Source: Lachnospiraceae bacterium (GTDB lineage Bacteria > Bacillota > Clostridia > Lachnospirales > Lachnospiraceae). Taken from it: a stretch of DNA of 41,266 bases. A program made the position numbers and the translations under genes. This document shows, in pieces, positions 7,267 to 15,901 of this stretch. The notes below the pieces were generated by a model, which saw only the letters and a list, made by a program, of their open reading frames with translations, ran no database searches and was not told where the DNA came from. Position 1 is the first letter of the stretch. Each line of letters opens with the position of its first letter. The stretch is taken from assembly GCA_016282745.1 (NCBI GenBank), contig JAEELL010000004.1, positions 1-41,266 of the forward strand, written 5' to 3'.

Positions 7267-9745
7267 ATGCAATATATCCGATTATCTGAACAATGAGTGC
7301 TGCAATCCAGGCTACGGAGCACTGCCACAATATAACCAGCCATGCCCATTTTCTTCCCATCTCACGTTTGATTGATGCAACAGCAGCAATACAAGGTGTG
7401 TAGAGAAGCGAGAATACCAAAAGTGATGCAGCGGAAAGTGAAGACATTGAGCCTGCAACATCCTGATCAAAAAGGATGTTGAGTGTGGATACGACACTTT
7501 CTTTTGCCATAAATCCGCTGATTAGCGAAGTACATATTCTCCAGTCGCCGAGACCTATCGGAGTCATAATAGGAACTAAAAGGCTTGAAATCATTGAGAG
7601 AATACTGTTTTTTGAGTCGGTTACATAGTTAAAATGGAAATCAAAACTCTGAAGTAACCAGATTACTACAGTTGCAAGAAGTATTACGGTAAAAGCTCTT
7701 TGAAGGAAGTCTTTTGCTTTTTCCCATAAGAGCTGAGTTACATTTTTAAATCCGGGCATTCTGTAATTTGGAAGCTCCATAACAAATGGAACAGCTTCGC
7801 CTTTGAATAATGTTCTCTTAAATAATAATGAAACAAGAATTCCCATCAGTATTCCCAAGAGATAAAGGCCAATCATTATAATCGCACCATGCTTAGGAAA
7901 AAATGCGTCCACGAAAAATGCGTAAATTGGAAGTTTCGCAGTACAACTCATAAATGGTGTGAGAAGTATAGTCATCTTTCTGTCTCTGTCACTTGGAAGA
8001 GTTCTGGTTGACATAACAGCCGGAACAGTACATCCAAAACCTATTAAAAGAGGAACGATACTTCTTCCGGAAAGCCCGATTTTTCTGAGAAGCTTATCCA
8101 TAAAGAAGGCAACTCTTGCAATGTATCCGCTGTCTTCCAGCAGTGATAAGAAGAAGAACAGTGTTACGATAATCGGAAGAAAGCTTAGTACGCTTCCAAC
8201 TCCGGCGAAAATACCGTCAACGATAAGTCCGTGAAGGACAACATTGACATCATTGTCAGTGAGAAGTTTATCTACACCGGATGTCAAAGCAGTGACCCCA
8301 GTATCAATAAGTCCTTGTAACCAGGCCCCTATTACGTTAAAGGTGAGCCAAAACACAATGCCCATGATAAGTATAAATGAAGGAATGGCAGTGTATTTGC
8401 CGGTGAGTATTTTGTCTATTTTTTCACTTCTGACAGATTCCTTGCTTTCCTTCGGTTTGCGAACAGTTTTGCGACATACTTTGCTGATAAATGAAAAACG
8501 CATATCAGCAATCGCAGCGCATCTGTCAAGGCCGCGTTCTTTTTCCATTTGGGCAACAATGTGCTCAACGGTTTCTTTTTCGTTGTCATCAAGATTCAGT
8601 TTTTCAATGAGAAGCCGGTCCCCCTCGATAACTTTGCTTGCCGCAAATCTGACAGGAATACCGGCTTTTTCGGAATGGTCCTGTATGAGATGGCATATTC
8701 CGTGAATGCATCTGTGAACAGCCGCACAGTCTCCGTTCTCGTCGCAAAAATCCTGTCTTACCGGTCGCTCCTGATAATATGCAATATGAACTGCATGATC
8801 TATAAGTTCGTCAACACCGGAGTTCTTTGCTGCCGAAATAGGGACAACGGGAACGCCAAGCATAGCTTCCATTTTATTGATATCTATAGTTCCACCGTTT
8901 TCGGCAACTTCATCCATCATATTGAGAGCAACTACCATTGGAATATTCATTTCAAGGAGCTGCATTGTGAGATAGAGATTACGCTCAATATTCATGGCGT
9001 CAACAATATTAATAATTGCTTTTGGCTTTTCTTCAAGAACAAAATTTCTCGAAACAATCTCTTCGCTGCTATATGGTGACATGGAATAAATGCCCGGAAG
9101 ATCAGTAACCAGAGTGTTCTTCTGACTTTTTATAGGACCGTCTTTTCTGTCTACTGTTACACCCGGGAAATTACCTACATGCTGGTTTGAACCGGTAAGC
9201 TGGTTGAAGAGAGTTGTCTTTCCACAGTTCTGATTTCCCACAAGTGCGAAAGTAAGAAGAGTGTTTGGTGGTAATGGATTACCACTTCCCTTAGGATGAT
9301 ACTTTCCGCCTTCACCAAGTCCGGGATGGCTGGTTTTTGTATTTTCTTCGTTCGTCTGATTCTTGTCAGAATATTTGATTTTATCCTTGCTCTTACTTTT
9401 GAATTTATTCTTTTCAGAATTGTGTGAATCGGGCTTGGAATCGCTACTTGAATTGTTAGTTGATTTGCCTTTGCCCGAAGTGTTGTCAGATTTCTCAGCT
9501 TCTGAATCACCATCGGATTTTTGTGGCAATGCTACTTCTATCTGAGCGGCATCTTCAAGTCGAAGGGTAAGTTTGTACCCTTGTATCAATAACTCAATGG
9601 GATCACCCATAGGGGCGTATTTGACAACTGAAACTTCAGTCCCGGGAATAACACCCATATCTAAGAAATGCTGGCGAAGGGCCCCTTCGCCGCCAACTGT
9701 AAGAATAGTGGCACTTTCACCTATTTGTAAATCTTTTATAGTCAT
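7262..9745 (-). CDS. feoB: Ferrous iron transporter, FeoA-FeoB fusion
   Basis: This is a GTP-driven Fe2+ uptake protein. The start is set at 9745 (GGAGG 5 bases upstream), giving 827 residues; an ATG four codons earlier overlaps that ribosome site. Residues 1-72 are a complete FeoA-like SH3 domain (LDMGVIPGTEVSVVKYAPMG). A linker of about 85 residues, rich in S, K, N, D and G, follows. The FeoB G domain begins at about 160: G1 GNQNCGKT (170-177), G2 NFPGVTVD, G3 DLPG, G4 NMMD, G5 SAAKNSG. The membrane domain has both gate motifs, GFGCTVPAVMSTRTL and YTPCIAAVAS. FeoA is usually a separate gene; none is seen nearby. It is divergent from padR. No classic Fur box was found. Confidence 0.96.
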   Translation of the reverse strand: MTIKDLQIGESATILTVGGEGALRQHFLDMGVIPGTEVSVVKYAPMGDPIELLIQGYKLTLRLEDAAQIEVALPQKSDGDSEAEKSDNTSGKGKSTNNSSSDSKPDSHNSEKNKFKSKSKDKIKYSDKNQTNEENTKTSHPGLGEGGKYHPKGSGNPLPPNTLLTFALVGNQNCGKTTLFNQLTGSNQHVGNFPGVTVDRKDGPIKSQKNTLVTDLPGIYSMSPYSSEEIVSRNFVLEEKPKAIINIVDAMNIERNLYLTMQLLEMNIPMVVALNMMDEVAENGGTIDINKMEAMLGVPVVPISAAKNSGVDELIDHAVHIAYYQERPVRQDFCDENGDCAAVHRCIHGICHLIQDHSEKAGIPVRFAASKVIEGDRLLIEKLNLDDNEKETVEHIVAQMEKERGLDRCAAIADMRFSFISKVCRKTVRKPKESKESVRSEKIDKILTGKYTAIPSFILIMGIVFWLTFNVIGAWLQGLIDTGVTALTSGVDKLLTDNDVNVVLHGLIVDGIFAGVGSVLSFLPIIVTLFFFLSLLEDSGYIARVAFFMDKLLRKIGLSGRSIVPLLIGFGCTVPAVMSTRTLPSDRDRKMTILLTPFMSCTAKLPIYAFFVDAFFPKHGAIIMIGLYLLGILMGILVSLLFKRTLFKGEAVPFVMELPNYRMPGFKNVTQLLWEKAKDFLQRAFTVILLATVVIWLLQSFDFHFNYVTDSKNSILSMISSLLVPIMTPIGLGDWRICTSLISGFMAKESVVSTLNILFDQDVAGSMSSLSAASLLVFSLLYTPCIAAVASIKREMGRKWAWLVILWQCSVAWIAALIVQIIGYIAF

Positions 9746-9791
9746 AGAATCCTCCATGGATTAATAGAAAATACATATTTATCTATAGAGT

Positions 9792-9820
9792 ACCGTATCT
9801 TAGTGTGAGAAAAAAGTCAA
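9792..9820 (-). promoter_or_regulatory. Possible feoB promoter
   Basis: On the minus strand TTGACT (complement of 9815-9820) is followed after 17 bases by TACGGT (complement of 9792-9797). The -35 is good and the -10 poor. The leader to the ATG at 9745 would be about 40 bases. Confidence 0.3.
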
Positions 9821-9827
9821 TAACCTA

Positions 9828-9856
9828 TTGACAATATCGATATTCGATGATATATT
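9828..9856 (+). promoter_or_regulatory. Strong promoter for padR
   Basis: A consensus TTGACA (9828-9833), a 17-base spacer and TATATT (9851-9856). Initiation near 9863 would leave a leader of about 175 bases that contains the entire 20-bp tandem array. The promoter is overlaid by two perfect palindromes (9833-9844 and 9854-9865). Confidence 0.65.
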
Positions 9857-9865
9857 ATCGATAAT
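9833..9865. promoter_or_regulatory. Paired palindromic operators over the padR promoter
   Basis: AATATCGATATT (9833-9844) and ATTATCGATAAT (9854-9865) are both perfect 12-bp palindromes sharing the core TATCGATA, with centres 21 bp apart, that is on the same face of the helix. They cover the end of the -35 box, the -10 box and the start region. Autorepression by the PadR protein is the simplest reading; control of divergent feoB is also possible. Confidence 0.5.
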
Positions 9866-9870
9866 CAATA

Positions 9871-9976
9871 TTGATATTCGATATTGACGCTTGATATTCG
9901 ATATTGGTGTTTGATATTCGTTATTGGTGTTTGATATACGATATTGATGCTTGATATTAATGTTTGATATTAGTGT
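9871..9976. repeat. 20-bp tandem array in the padR leader
   Basis: Four head-to-tail 20-bp units (9871-9890, 9891-9910, 9911-9930, 9931-9950) of the form TTGATATTCGATATTGRYGY are followed by two shortened 13-bp units (9951-9963, 9964-9976). The units repeat the GATATTCGATATT theme of the operators just upstream. Confidence 0.9.
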
Positions 9977-10040
9977 CGAATAAGGATATTCAGACATTAT
10001 CATATAAGCATGTTAAAGCATGCAAAGGTAGGTGATTTAT

Positions 10041-10349
10041 ATGGCAAGAGAAAAGTACAAGACTCTGACTGAGCAGATGTTTTATATACTTATGTGCTTC
10101 AGAAAAGAGTGCTGTGGCACCGACGTCATGGAGAAGGTTGCAGCCATTACTGATGGCAGAGTGACTATTGGTCCCGGAACACTGTATGCCCTTCTTGGGG
10201 ATTTCGTGAAGCAAGGCATTATAAGGGAGACTGCAGTGGAGGGAAGAAAGCGAAGTTACATCATTACAGAAAAGGGTAAGCAGATGCTTGAGGAAGAATA
10301 TGCAAGACTGAGGACACTGGTCAACGATTATGAGAATTGTAACTTATGA
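10041..10349 (+). CDS. PadR-family transcriptional regulator
   Basis: This is a small DNA-binding repressor of 102 residues, the usual length of PadR proteins that lack the C-terminal dimer extension. It has the family pattern: a helix LTEQMFYILMCFRKECCGTDVMEKV, the wing segment RVTIGPGTLYALLGDFVKQGII, and RKRSYIITEKGKQML. The ATG at 10041 is preferred because AAAGGTAGGTG lies just upstream; a GTG at 10032 is in frame but sits on that site. The DUF2812 gene follows 83 bp later, an arrangement common in Firmicutes, where PadR typically represses its own operon in response to membrane or antibiotic stress. The inducer is unknown. Confidence 0.93.
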   Translation: MAREKYKTLTEQMFYILMCFRKECCGTDVMEKVAAITDGRVTIGPGTLYALLGDFVKQGIIRETAVEGRKRSYIITEKGKQMLEEEYARLRTLVNDYENCNL

Positions 10350-10432
10350 GAGAATGGTTGAAACGTATACTCCCATTAACTAAGGGAAGAGAAGGTTGTA
10401 TATGAGTTTTTTGAAAAGGTGAGGTTTTTGAT

Positions 10433-11875
10433 ATGAAAAAAGACAGTAATACATTAGTAAGATATAAAGTAATAAGTCCTGAGAGTCTGAGTGCAACAAG
10501 AGAGTATCTCGAGGATATGGCAGGCAAAGGGTGGATGCTTAAGAACATAATGGGGAGTTTCAAATTTGTTTTTGAAAAGTGTGAACCTAAAAAGGTGAAA
10601 TTTGCAGTTGAGATTATACCGGATGGCAGTGTATATGATACTCATCCAAGTGAAAAAAATGAAGAATATATAGGTATGTGTGAGAGCATAGGGTGGAATT
10701 ATATTTGCACATCTACAATGTTTTACGTTTTTTATACTGAAGATATGCAGGTTAAAGATATAGAAAGTGATGAGATGCTCAAGTTCAAAACAGTTAAAAA
10801 AGCTGTGATAAAGTCAAAATTTACCAACTCAATAGTATGCATGGTATGTGGAATATGTATGCTCTTAATGGCATTTACCATGCAACTTAATATGACGGAA
10901 GCAAGTTTTTTGAATGCACAGTCTGTGTTGTTGTGGATTGTTGTTCTGACAGTTAATACTATCTCTATTTCAAGCAAAGTGCTGTGGATGAATAGAGCAA
11001 AGAAAGTTATTTCATCAGGTGGAAAAATGCCTGAGAAAAAAGCAGCTTCCTTGAAAGATACAGTTATCTATTTGTGCATTATCGCATTAATTCATATTGG
11101 CGGTGCATTGTGGTACAGCATTAAGTTTGATGACATGTTTATAGGTGTTTTTATTCCGATAGTATGGCTGATGATAGGAGTTTTTGGTCTGGTAAACAGA
11201 CGTATAACAGTTATAGCAGAGGAAAATAAGATAGGAAGAAATAATAACAGGGCACTTATTATTATTACATCTGTTGTTGGGACAGTAGTGATGATTAATA
11301 TAGTAGTATGTGTAATGATATTTACATCTTTGGGAGATTCCTTTGCCAAAGGCGATAAGGTTGATGATTTTTCAGAAAAAGAACTTGAAATGTTTGGATA
11401 TTCTAATGTTTTTGAGAGCAGAGAAATTGATAAGACAGTAATGGGACGTTTCCTTATGGACTATACAAGATACGAAATTGTGGCTAAAAATAAATACAGT
11501 GTCCTCTTAGATGAAAATGGCGAAACAAAGTCAATGTCCGAGAAAGAAGGGGAGGAGTTTCTTCCTATAGAATATGAGTGGAGTATCGATGTTTATCATT
11601 CAGAAAATGAGAAAATCATAGCCAGACTTATCAGGGAGGCAAGACAAGATAAGACCAGAGCTTTTGGCGTGTGGTTTGATTTTGATACGGCTGTAAAAAT
11701 TGATAATGACAAATTGAATGTTTATGAAAATACTGAAACTGATTATGAAGATGATGAGGACGAAAATGGAGATTATCAATATCTGATCTATGATGATAAT
11801 AATATAGTCTGGATGAGATGTGATGAGAAAATAAATGATGCCCAACTTGATATGATTCAGGAAAAATTCTTTTGA
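10433..11875 (+). CDS. DUF2812 membrane protein, PadR partner
   Basis: A 480-residue protein. Residues about 10-110 match DUF2812 (SLSATREYLEDMAGKGWMLK, then FVFEKCEPKKVKFAVEI and GWNYICTSTMFYVFYTED), a cytosolic domain nearly always encoded next to a PadR gene. About five hydrophobic segments follow (around 123-142, 160-178, 210-228, 234-252, 275-297), then a polar C-terminal domain of about 180 residues ending in an acidic stretch (ETDYEDDEDENGDYQY). An odd number of spans would put that tail outside if the DUF2812 part is inside. Its molecular function is not known to me. AAAAGGTGAGG precedes the start. Translation is probably from the padR message. Confidence 0.85.
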   Translation: MKKDSNTLVRYKVISPESLSATREYLEDMAGKGWMLKNIMGSFKFVFEKCEPKKVKFAVEIIPDGSVYDTHPSEKNEEYIGMCESIGWNYICTSTMFYVFYTEDMQVKDIESDEMLKFKTVKKAVIKSKFTNSIVCMVCGICMLLMAFTMQLNMTEASFLNAQSVLLWIVVLTVNTISISSKVLWMNRAKKVISSGGKMPEKKAASLKDTVIYLCIIALIHIGGALWYSIKFDDMFIGVFIPIVWLMIGVFGLVNRRITVIAEENKIGRNNNRALIIITSVVGTVVMINIVVCVMIFTSLGDSFAKGDKVDDFSEKELEMFGYSNVFESREIDKTVMGRFLMDYTRYEIVAKNKYSVLLDENGETKSMSEKEGEEFLPIEYEWSIDVYHSENEKIIARLIREARQDKTRAFGVWFDFDTAVKIDNDKLNVYENTETDYEDDEDENGDYQYLIYDDNNIVWMRCDEKINDAQLDMIQEKFF

Positions 11876-11896
11876 CGTATATGAACAAAACCAAGA

Positions 11897-12142
11897 AACT
11901 ATTCAGCCTTTCAGCAATGCCAGCTCGAATCCGCAGAGCTGCTAAGCTTTCGTGATTTTCATCCTTCGGATATCAAATCGTAACTATTCAGCCTTTCAGC
12001 AATGCCAGCTCGAATCCGCAGATAAATCTGCTTCTTCTCGCTGATTTGGGTTCCCCAAATACATAAAAGAATAAATATTTAAAATCCTGCAAGCAGTCTT
12101 TCATAATATTTATTCTTTTATGTGCATGGCTGAATGGTTACA
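11897..12142 (+). repeat. Folded intergenic element with a duplicated 41-bp segment
   Basis: The 473 bases between 11875 and 12349 hold no gene. An identical 41-bp segment occurs at 11897-11937 and 11982-12022. The second copy begins a closed structure: 11980-11993 pairs with 12128-12141 over 14 bp with one G-U pair. Inside lie TCAGC/GCTGA (11996-12000/12040-12044) around GCAGA-TAAA-TCTGC (12018-12031); ATTTGGG/CCCAAAT (12044-12050/12054-12060); and a perfect 19-bp stem (12061-12079/12105-12123). The first copy lacks the rest of the structure. It could be a structured RNA or a mobile-type repeat; the long stem may also end transcription from the DUF2812 gene. Confidence 0.6.
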
Positions 12143-12169
12143 GATAAATCAAAATAATTGATATTTTGC

Positions 12170-12198
12170 TTGTAGTTATGGCAAAAAAACTTTATAAT
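12170..12198 (+). promoter_or_regulatory. Promoter for the EAL gene
   Basis: TTGTAG (12170-12175), 17-base spacer, perfect TATAAT (12193-12198). Initiation near 12205 leaves a structured leader of about 140 bases. The -35 region closely resembles that of the aspS promoter at 34209. Confidence 0.6.
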
Positions 12199-12227
12199 AA
12201 ATATATATTGTATGTACGGATTTTTTT

Positions 12228-12310
12228 GAATGCTGCGGCATTCCAACAGTAGAATAGTGAAGGTGATTCCCAATTGTAAATCAGGAACGAAAAAAGCCTG
12301 ATTTTGTTGG
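12228..12310 (+). promoter_or_regulatory. Structured leader of the EAL gene, unassigned
   Basis: GAATGC-TGCG-GCATTC (12228-12243) is a perfect hairpin. CCAACA (12243-12248) can pair with TGTTGG (12305-12310), enclosing AATCAGG (12279-12285) paired with CCTGATT (12297-12303) and followed by TTG. The last hairpin resembles a weak terminator. I could not match it to a c-di-GMP or other known riboswitch. Confidence 0.35.
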
Positions 12311-12348
12311 GTTAATCGTATACAGTTTTTTTCGATAGGAGGGATTGT

Positions 12349-14262
12349 ATGTGGGATTTTTCTAACATTATTCCGGCAATATGTATTCTGACAATTTTTT
12401 TGATTTATTATCTGTCAAGACCGAGGTTGCCGGTTAGAGCGAAAGCTACATTTATATATTTGGTTATTGTTGAAGAGCTTACTCTGTTGATTGATTTGGT
12501 AGCGACATATTCAGTACAGTATCCGGAGAAGTTTCCTGTGTCCTTTATTTGGATTGTCAATATGATTTTCTTTGTGCTCTTCATTGTAAGGATATATTTA
12601 TTCTTCCTTTTTGTTGTTTATGTTATAGACATAAAAAACAAAGACGCAAAGTTTAGACTTAAACCCGGGATGATAATGTTTGCTGTTACTATGGTGATTA
12701 CATTATCAAGTTTCTTTACAGGCTGGGTTTATTCTATAGATGAGGCCGGCAATTATATCAGAGGACCGGTGTATGACATATTATATGTACATTCGTTCTT
12801 CTATGTTATTTCCGGCATTATTCTTATTTTTATAAATAGGAGGAAGCTTAAGAAAAATCAGTATTTTAGCACGGTTATTTATTTGGTTATATTGTTTGTG
12901 GGACTGATTGTAAGAATCTTGCTGCCAAAGCATCTGGTTATGGATATGTTCTGCTCGGCTGCATTGGTGATTATTTATCTTGCCTTTGAGAACCCTGAGT
13001 TTTTCCTTAATGCTTCTACCGGGTTGTTTAACAGAAACAGTTTCAGAATGCTGGTAAATGAATACAACAACACAAACCAAAAGTACAAGATTATCTGTTT
13101 TGCAATCAGAGATTATCAGATTAACAGAGATATGTACGGATGGCAGCAGATGGACAGAGGACTTCAGCTCATCAGCGATTATCTGACATCTACATTTAAG
13201 AAAGATGCGTGTTTTTATCTTAGAAACGGAGATTTTGCTATAATAACGGATAATCCTGACCGAGAAGAGGAGATATGTAACACCATAAGGCAACGATTTG
13301 AGAACACATGGCTTGCTGAGGGAACGGAACTTTTCCTTTATATAAGTTTTGTTGTTTATGATTCGAGCCTGGGGGCAAAGACAGATGATATAGTCAGCAG
13401 TACGAGAGCAGCATTGATAAATGCCGGACGTGTGGACAATCAGGATGATATTAGAATCGACGAAGAGATGATTAAGAATGTTGATCGTCAGATTGCTGTC
13501 AGAAAAGCATTGGAGAGAGCTATCGATGAGGATAATATTCTTGTATATCTCCAGCCGGTAGTAAGGGCAAGTGATTACGCCATAGTTGGAGCAGAGGCTT
13601 TAGCAAGAATTATAGATCCTGATATTGGATTTATTCCACCAAATGATTTTATTCCAATAGCTGAGATGAATGGAAGTATCAGCAAGCTTGGTAAGCAGGT
13701 GTTTGAAAAGACCTGTAGATTCATAAAAGAACACAATGATGAGATTGGATTGGAGTGGATTAATGTCAATCTTTCACCAATCCAATGTATGAACAAGAAT
13801 CTGTGTGATGAATTTACGGAGATTGTTGAAAAATACAATATACCGGTTTCTAAGATTCATCTTGAGATTACAGAGCAGAGTGTTATTGATTCGGAGATTT
13901 TAAAGAGTCAGATGCAGATATTGGTTCAGCATGGATTTAAGTTTGCTCTTGATGATTACGGAAGCGGTTATTCAAATGCTTCAAGTGTTGTCAGCTATCC
14001 TTTGTCAAACATCAAGATAGACAGAGGTATTATTGTTTCATATTTCAACACACCATCAAGCCTGCTTCCTAATGAAATCAAGATATTCCTTGATATGGAT
14101 TTCAGCGTAACGGCAGAGGGTGTCGAGACAGAAGAGATGGCAGAGAAGTTAAAAGAATTTGGCTGTAATTATCTTCAGGGATTTTATTTCTCAAAGCCTA
14201 TTCCAATGGATGAGTTTGTTGAAAAATACGGAAAGAATTGCTTGAAAATAGATCTTGAATAA
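12349..14262 (+). CDS. Membrane c-di-GMP phosphodiesterase (degenerate GGDEF plus EAL)
   Basis: The protein hydrolyses cyclic di-GMP, lowering the second messenger that controls motility and surface attachment. Its 637 residues are: about seven hydrophobic segments (1-215) forming a membrane sensor of unknown ligand; a GGDEF-like domain (about 222-375) whose signature reads RNGDF at 292-296, so cyclase activity is lost; and an intact EAL domain (about 380-637) with E416-A-L, N474, E506 and T508 in EIT, D535-D536, K556 and D558, E590, E593 and Q610. It is a single gene with AGGAGGG about 6 bases before the ATG and a perfect terminator behind. The degenerate GGDEF may instead bind GTP as a regulatory site. 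Confidence 0.93.
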   Translation: MWDFSNIIPAICILTIFLIYYLSRPRLPVRAKATFIYLVIVEELTLLIDLVATYSVQYPEKFPVSFIWIVNMIFFVLFIVRIYLFFLFVVYVIDIKNKDAKFRLKPGMIMFAVTMVITLSSFFTGWVYSIDEAGNYIRGPVYDILYVHSFFYVISGIILIFINRRKLKKNQYFSTVIYLVILFVGLIVRILLPKHLVMDMFCSAALVIIYLAFENPEFFLNASTGLFNRNSFRMLVNEYNNTNQKYKIICFAIRDYQINRDMYGWQQMDRGLQLISDYLTSTFKKDACFYLRNGDFAIITDNPDREEEICNTIRQRFENTWLAEGTELFLYISFVVYDSSLGAKTDDIVSSTRAALINAGRVDNQDDIRIDEEMIKNVDRQIAVRKALERAIDEDNILVYLQPVVRASDYAIVGAEALARIIDPDIGFIPPNDFIPIAEMNGSISKLGKQVFEKTCRFIKEHNDEIGLEWINVNLSPIQCMNKNLCDEFTEIVEKYNIPVSKIHLEITEQSVIDSEILKSQMQILVQHGFKFALDDYGSGYSNASSVVSYPLSNIKIDRGIIVSYFNTPSSLLPNEIKIFLDMDFSVTAEGVETEEMAEKLKEFGCNYLQGFYFSKPIPMDEFVEKYGKNCLKIDLE

Positions 14263-14283
14263 TAGTTTTACAATAGTGAAAGT

Positions 14284-14312
14284 ACCGGGCAGCTAGCTGC
14301 CCGGTTTTATTA
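14284..14312 (+). terminator. Terminator of the EAL gene
   Basis: A perfect 22-bp palindrome (14284-14305, arms ACCGGGCAGCT and its complement) followed by TTTATTAT, 22 bases after the stop codon. Confidence 0.85.
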
Positions 14313-14383
14313 TGTTATAGGAAAGTTCTTTGAACTTCCCCATGAAATAAAAATGCCCCGCAAGCGACACTTTGTTCTTCATA

Positions 14384-14412
14384 TTGAAATGTTAATAAGC
14401 ACTTGCTATAAT
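14384..14412 (+). promoter_or_regulatory. Promoter of the MBOAT/SGNH operon
   Basis: TTGAAA (14384-14389), 17-base spacer, TATAAT (14407-14412) preceded by TGC, an extended -10. The start of the MBOAT gene lies about 30 bases after the predicted initiation point. Confidence 0.7.
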
Positions 14413-14448
14413 GAAAAAATGCGAGAATAAGGAAGAGGAATTGATAAA

Positions 14449-15897
14449 ATGCAGTTTAACTCATATGTATTTATATTACAGTTTTTACCTGTAATGATAG
14501 TCAGTTATTTTATTATAAATAAAATTAATCAAAATCTTGGAAAAATAGTGCTAATTATAGGAAGTGCCGTTTTTTATATTTACGGAGGATGGAATATTGC
14601 CGCTATTCTTGGTGCAAGCATAGTGGTAAATTATACCTTGGCATTTTTGATAGATAAGTTGAAAAAAATAAAAAAACCATTGATCTTTATTGATATTATA
14701 GCAAATGTGGCTTTGCTCTTTTATTTCAAATATTACAATTTTACCATGCTAAATATTTGTAAAATGTTAGATAAGAGTTTTACAATGAAGGAAATCATTC
14801 TTCCTTTAGGAATCAGTTTCTTTACATTCCAGCAAATTATGTATGTGGTAAATGTATACAGAGGGACATTGGAAAATAAGGGATTGATAGATTATCTTGT
14901 TTATATTTTGTATTTCCCTAAAATTATCATGGGACCTATAGTTGAACCGGCAGAATTGATTGCGCAGATAAATGATGAGAAGCTTAAAAAGGTTGATTGG
15001 GATAATATCGCATCCGGATTGAAACTTTTCAGTTTTGGACTTTTTAAAAAATTAATACTTGCCGATACTTTTGCAAAAGCGGTTAATTGGGGATTTGGAA
15101 ATGTAAATAATGCGACAGCTATGGATTTGTTCCTTGTTATGCTGTTCTATACATTTGAAATATATTTTGATTTCAGCGGATATACAGATATGGCAGTCGG
15201 AGTGTCGGGTATACTTAATATCAAGCTTCCTATGAACTTTGACTCGCCTTACAAGGCTACTTCAATTAGAGACTTTTGGAAGAGATGGCATATGTCTCTT
15301 ACAAAATTCCTTACAAAATATATCTACATTCCGCTTGGAGGCAGCAGGAAGGGTGAGGAGAGAACATACATAAATACAATGATAGTATTTCTTGTCAGTG
15401 GAATCTGGCATGGTGCAAACTGGACATTTATTGTGTGGGGAGTAGTCCATGGAGCGTTGAGCATGGTTGACAGATGGTGTGAAGAGCAGGAAAAGAAATT
15501 GATAGAAGCAGTGAGATGGATGGGAACATTCTTTGCTGTGAATGTTCTATGGTTATTGTTTAGAGCTGAATCAATTATGCAGTGGAGAACTATGCTTAAA
15601 AAGATGTTCTGTTTTCAGGATATGTCGGTTAGTCAGGGACTGATTGATACATTTAATCTGCCTGAGACACAGTTAATACTTGATGTATTTCATCTTAAGG
15701 TGTTAAACGATAATGTAAGAGGATTTAGTCTTTTTATATTTACGCTGGTTAGTTTTGCTATTTGTCTTGTTCCTGAGAATAATTATAGAAATAAGGATAA
15801 GTTAGGCATTATAGCTCTGATTTTGGCTGCAGTTGCATTTGTTTGGGGATTTTTATGTCTAAGCAGTGAAACGGTATTTGTATATTTTAATTTTTAG
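14449..15897 (+). CDS. MBOAT-family O-acyltransferase (AlgI/DltB-like)
   Basis: This membrane enzyme moves an acyl group, usually acetyl, onto a cell-surface polysaccharide or wall polymer. It has 482 residues, about ten membrane spans and the family marks: PLGISFFTFQQIMYVVNVYRG, the long RDFWKRWHMSLTKFLTKYIYIPLGGSR segment with His281, and SGIWHGANWTFIVWG with the invariant His321. AlgI-type members work with an extracellular SGNH protein, and the next gene encodes one. The ribosome site GGAAGAGGAA precedes the ATG. The polymer is not known: no exopolysaccharide cluster or dlt gene is in the window. Confidence 0.93.
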   Translation: MQFNSYVFILQFLPVMIVSYFIINKINQNLGKIVLIIGSAVFYIYGGWNIAAILGASIVVNYTLAFLIDKLKKIKKPLIFIDIIANVALLFYFKYYNFTMLNICKMLDKSFTMKEIILPLGISFFTFQQIMYVVNVYRGTLENKGLIDYLVYILYFPKIIMGPIVEPAELIAQINDEKLKKVDWDNIASGLKLFSFGLFKKLILADTFAKAVNWGFGNVNNATAMDLFLVMLFYTFEIYFDFSGYTDMAVGVSGILNIKLPMNFDSPYKATSIRDFWKRWHMSLTKFLTKYIYIPLGGSRKGEERTYINTMIVFLVSGIWHGANWTFIVWGVVHGALSMVDRWCEEQEKKLIEAVRWMGTFFAVNVLWLLFRAESIMQWRTMLKKMFCFQDMSVSQGLIDTFNLPETQLILDVFHLKVLNDNVRGFSLFIFTLVSFAICLVPENNYRNKDKLGIIALILAAVAFVWGFLCLSSETVFVYFNF

Positions 15898-15901
15898 AAG
15901 A

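Noticed and set aside
8244-9079. Long plus-strand open frames opposite feoB
   Set aside because: Codon pattern, motifs and ribosome site all support feoB on the minus strand; these are shadow frames.
9800-10003. Minus-strand open frame coding an Ile/Asn-rich repetitive peptide
   Set aside because: It is a by-product of the 20-bp array in the padR leader; no ribosome site, and the promoter runs the other way.
12205-12348. c-di-GMP-I (GEMM) riboswitch
   Set aside because: The conserved GEMM core sequences are absent although hairpins are present.
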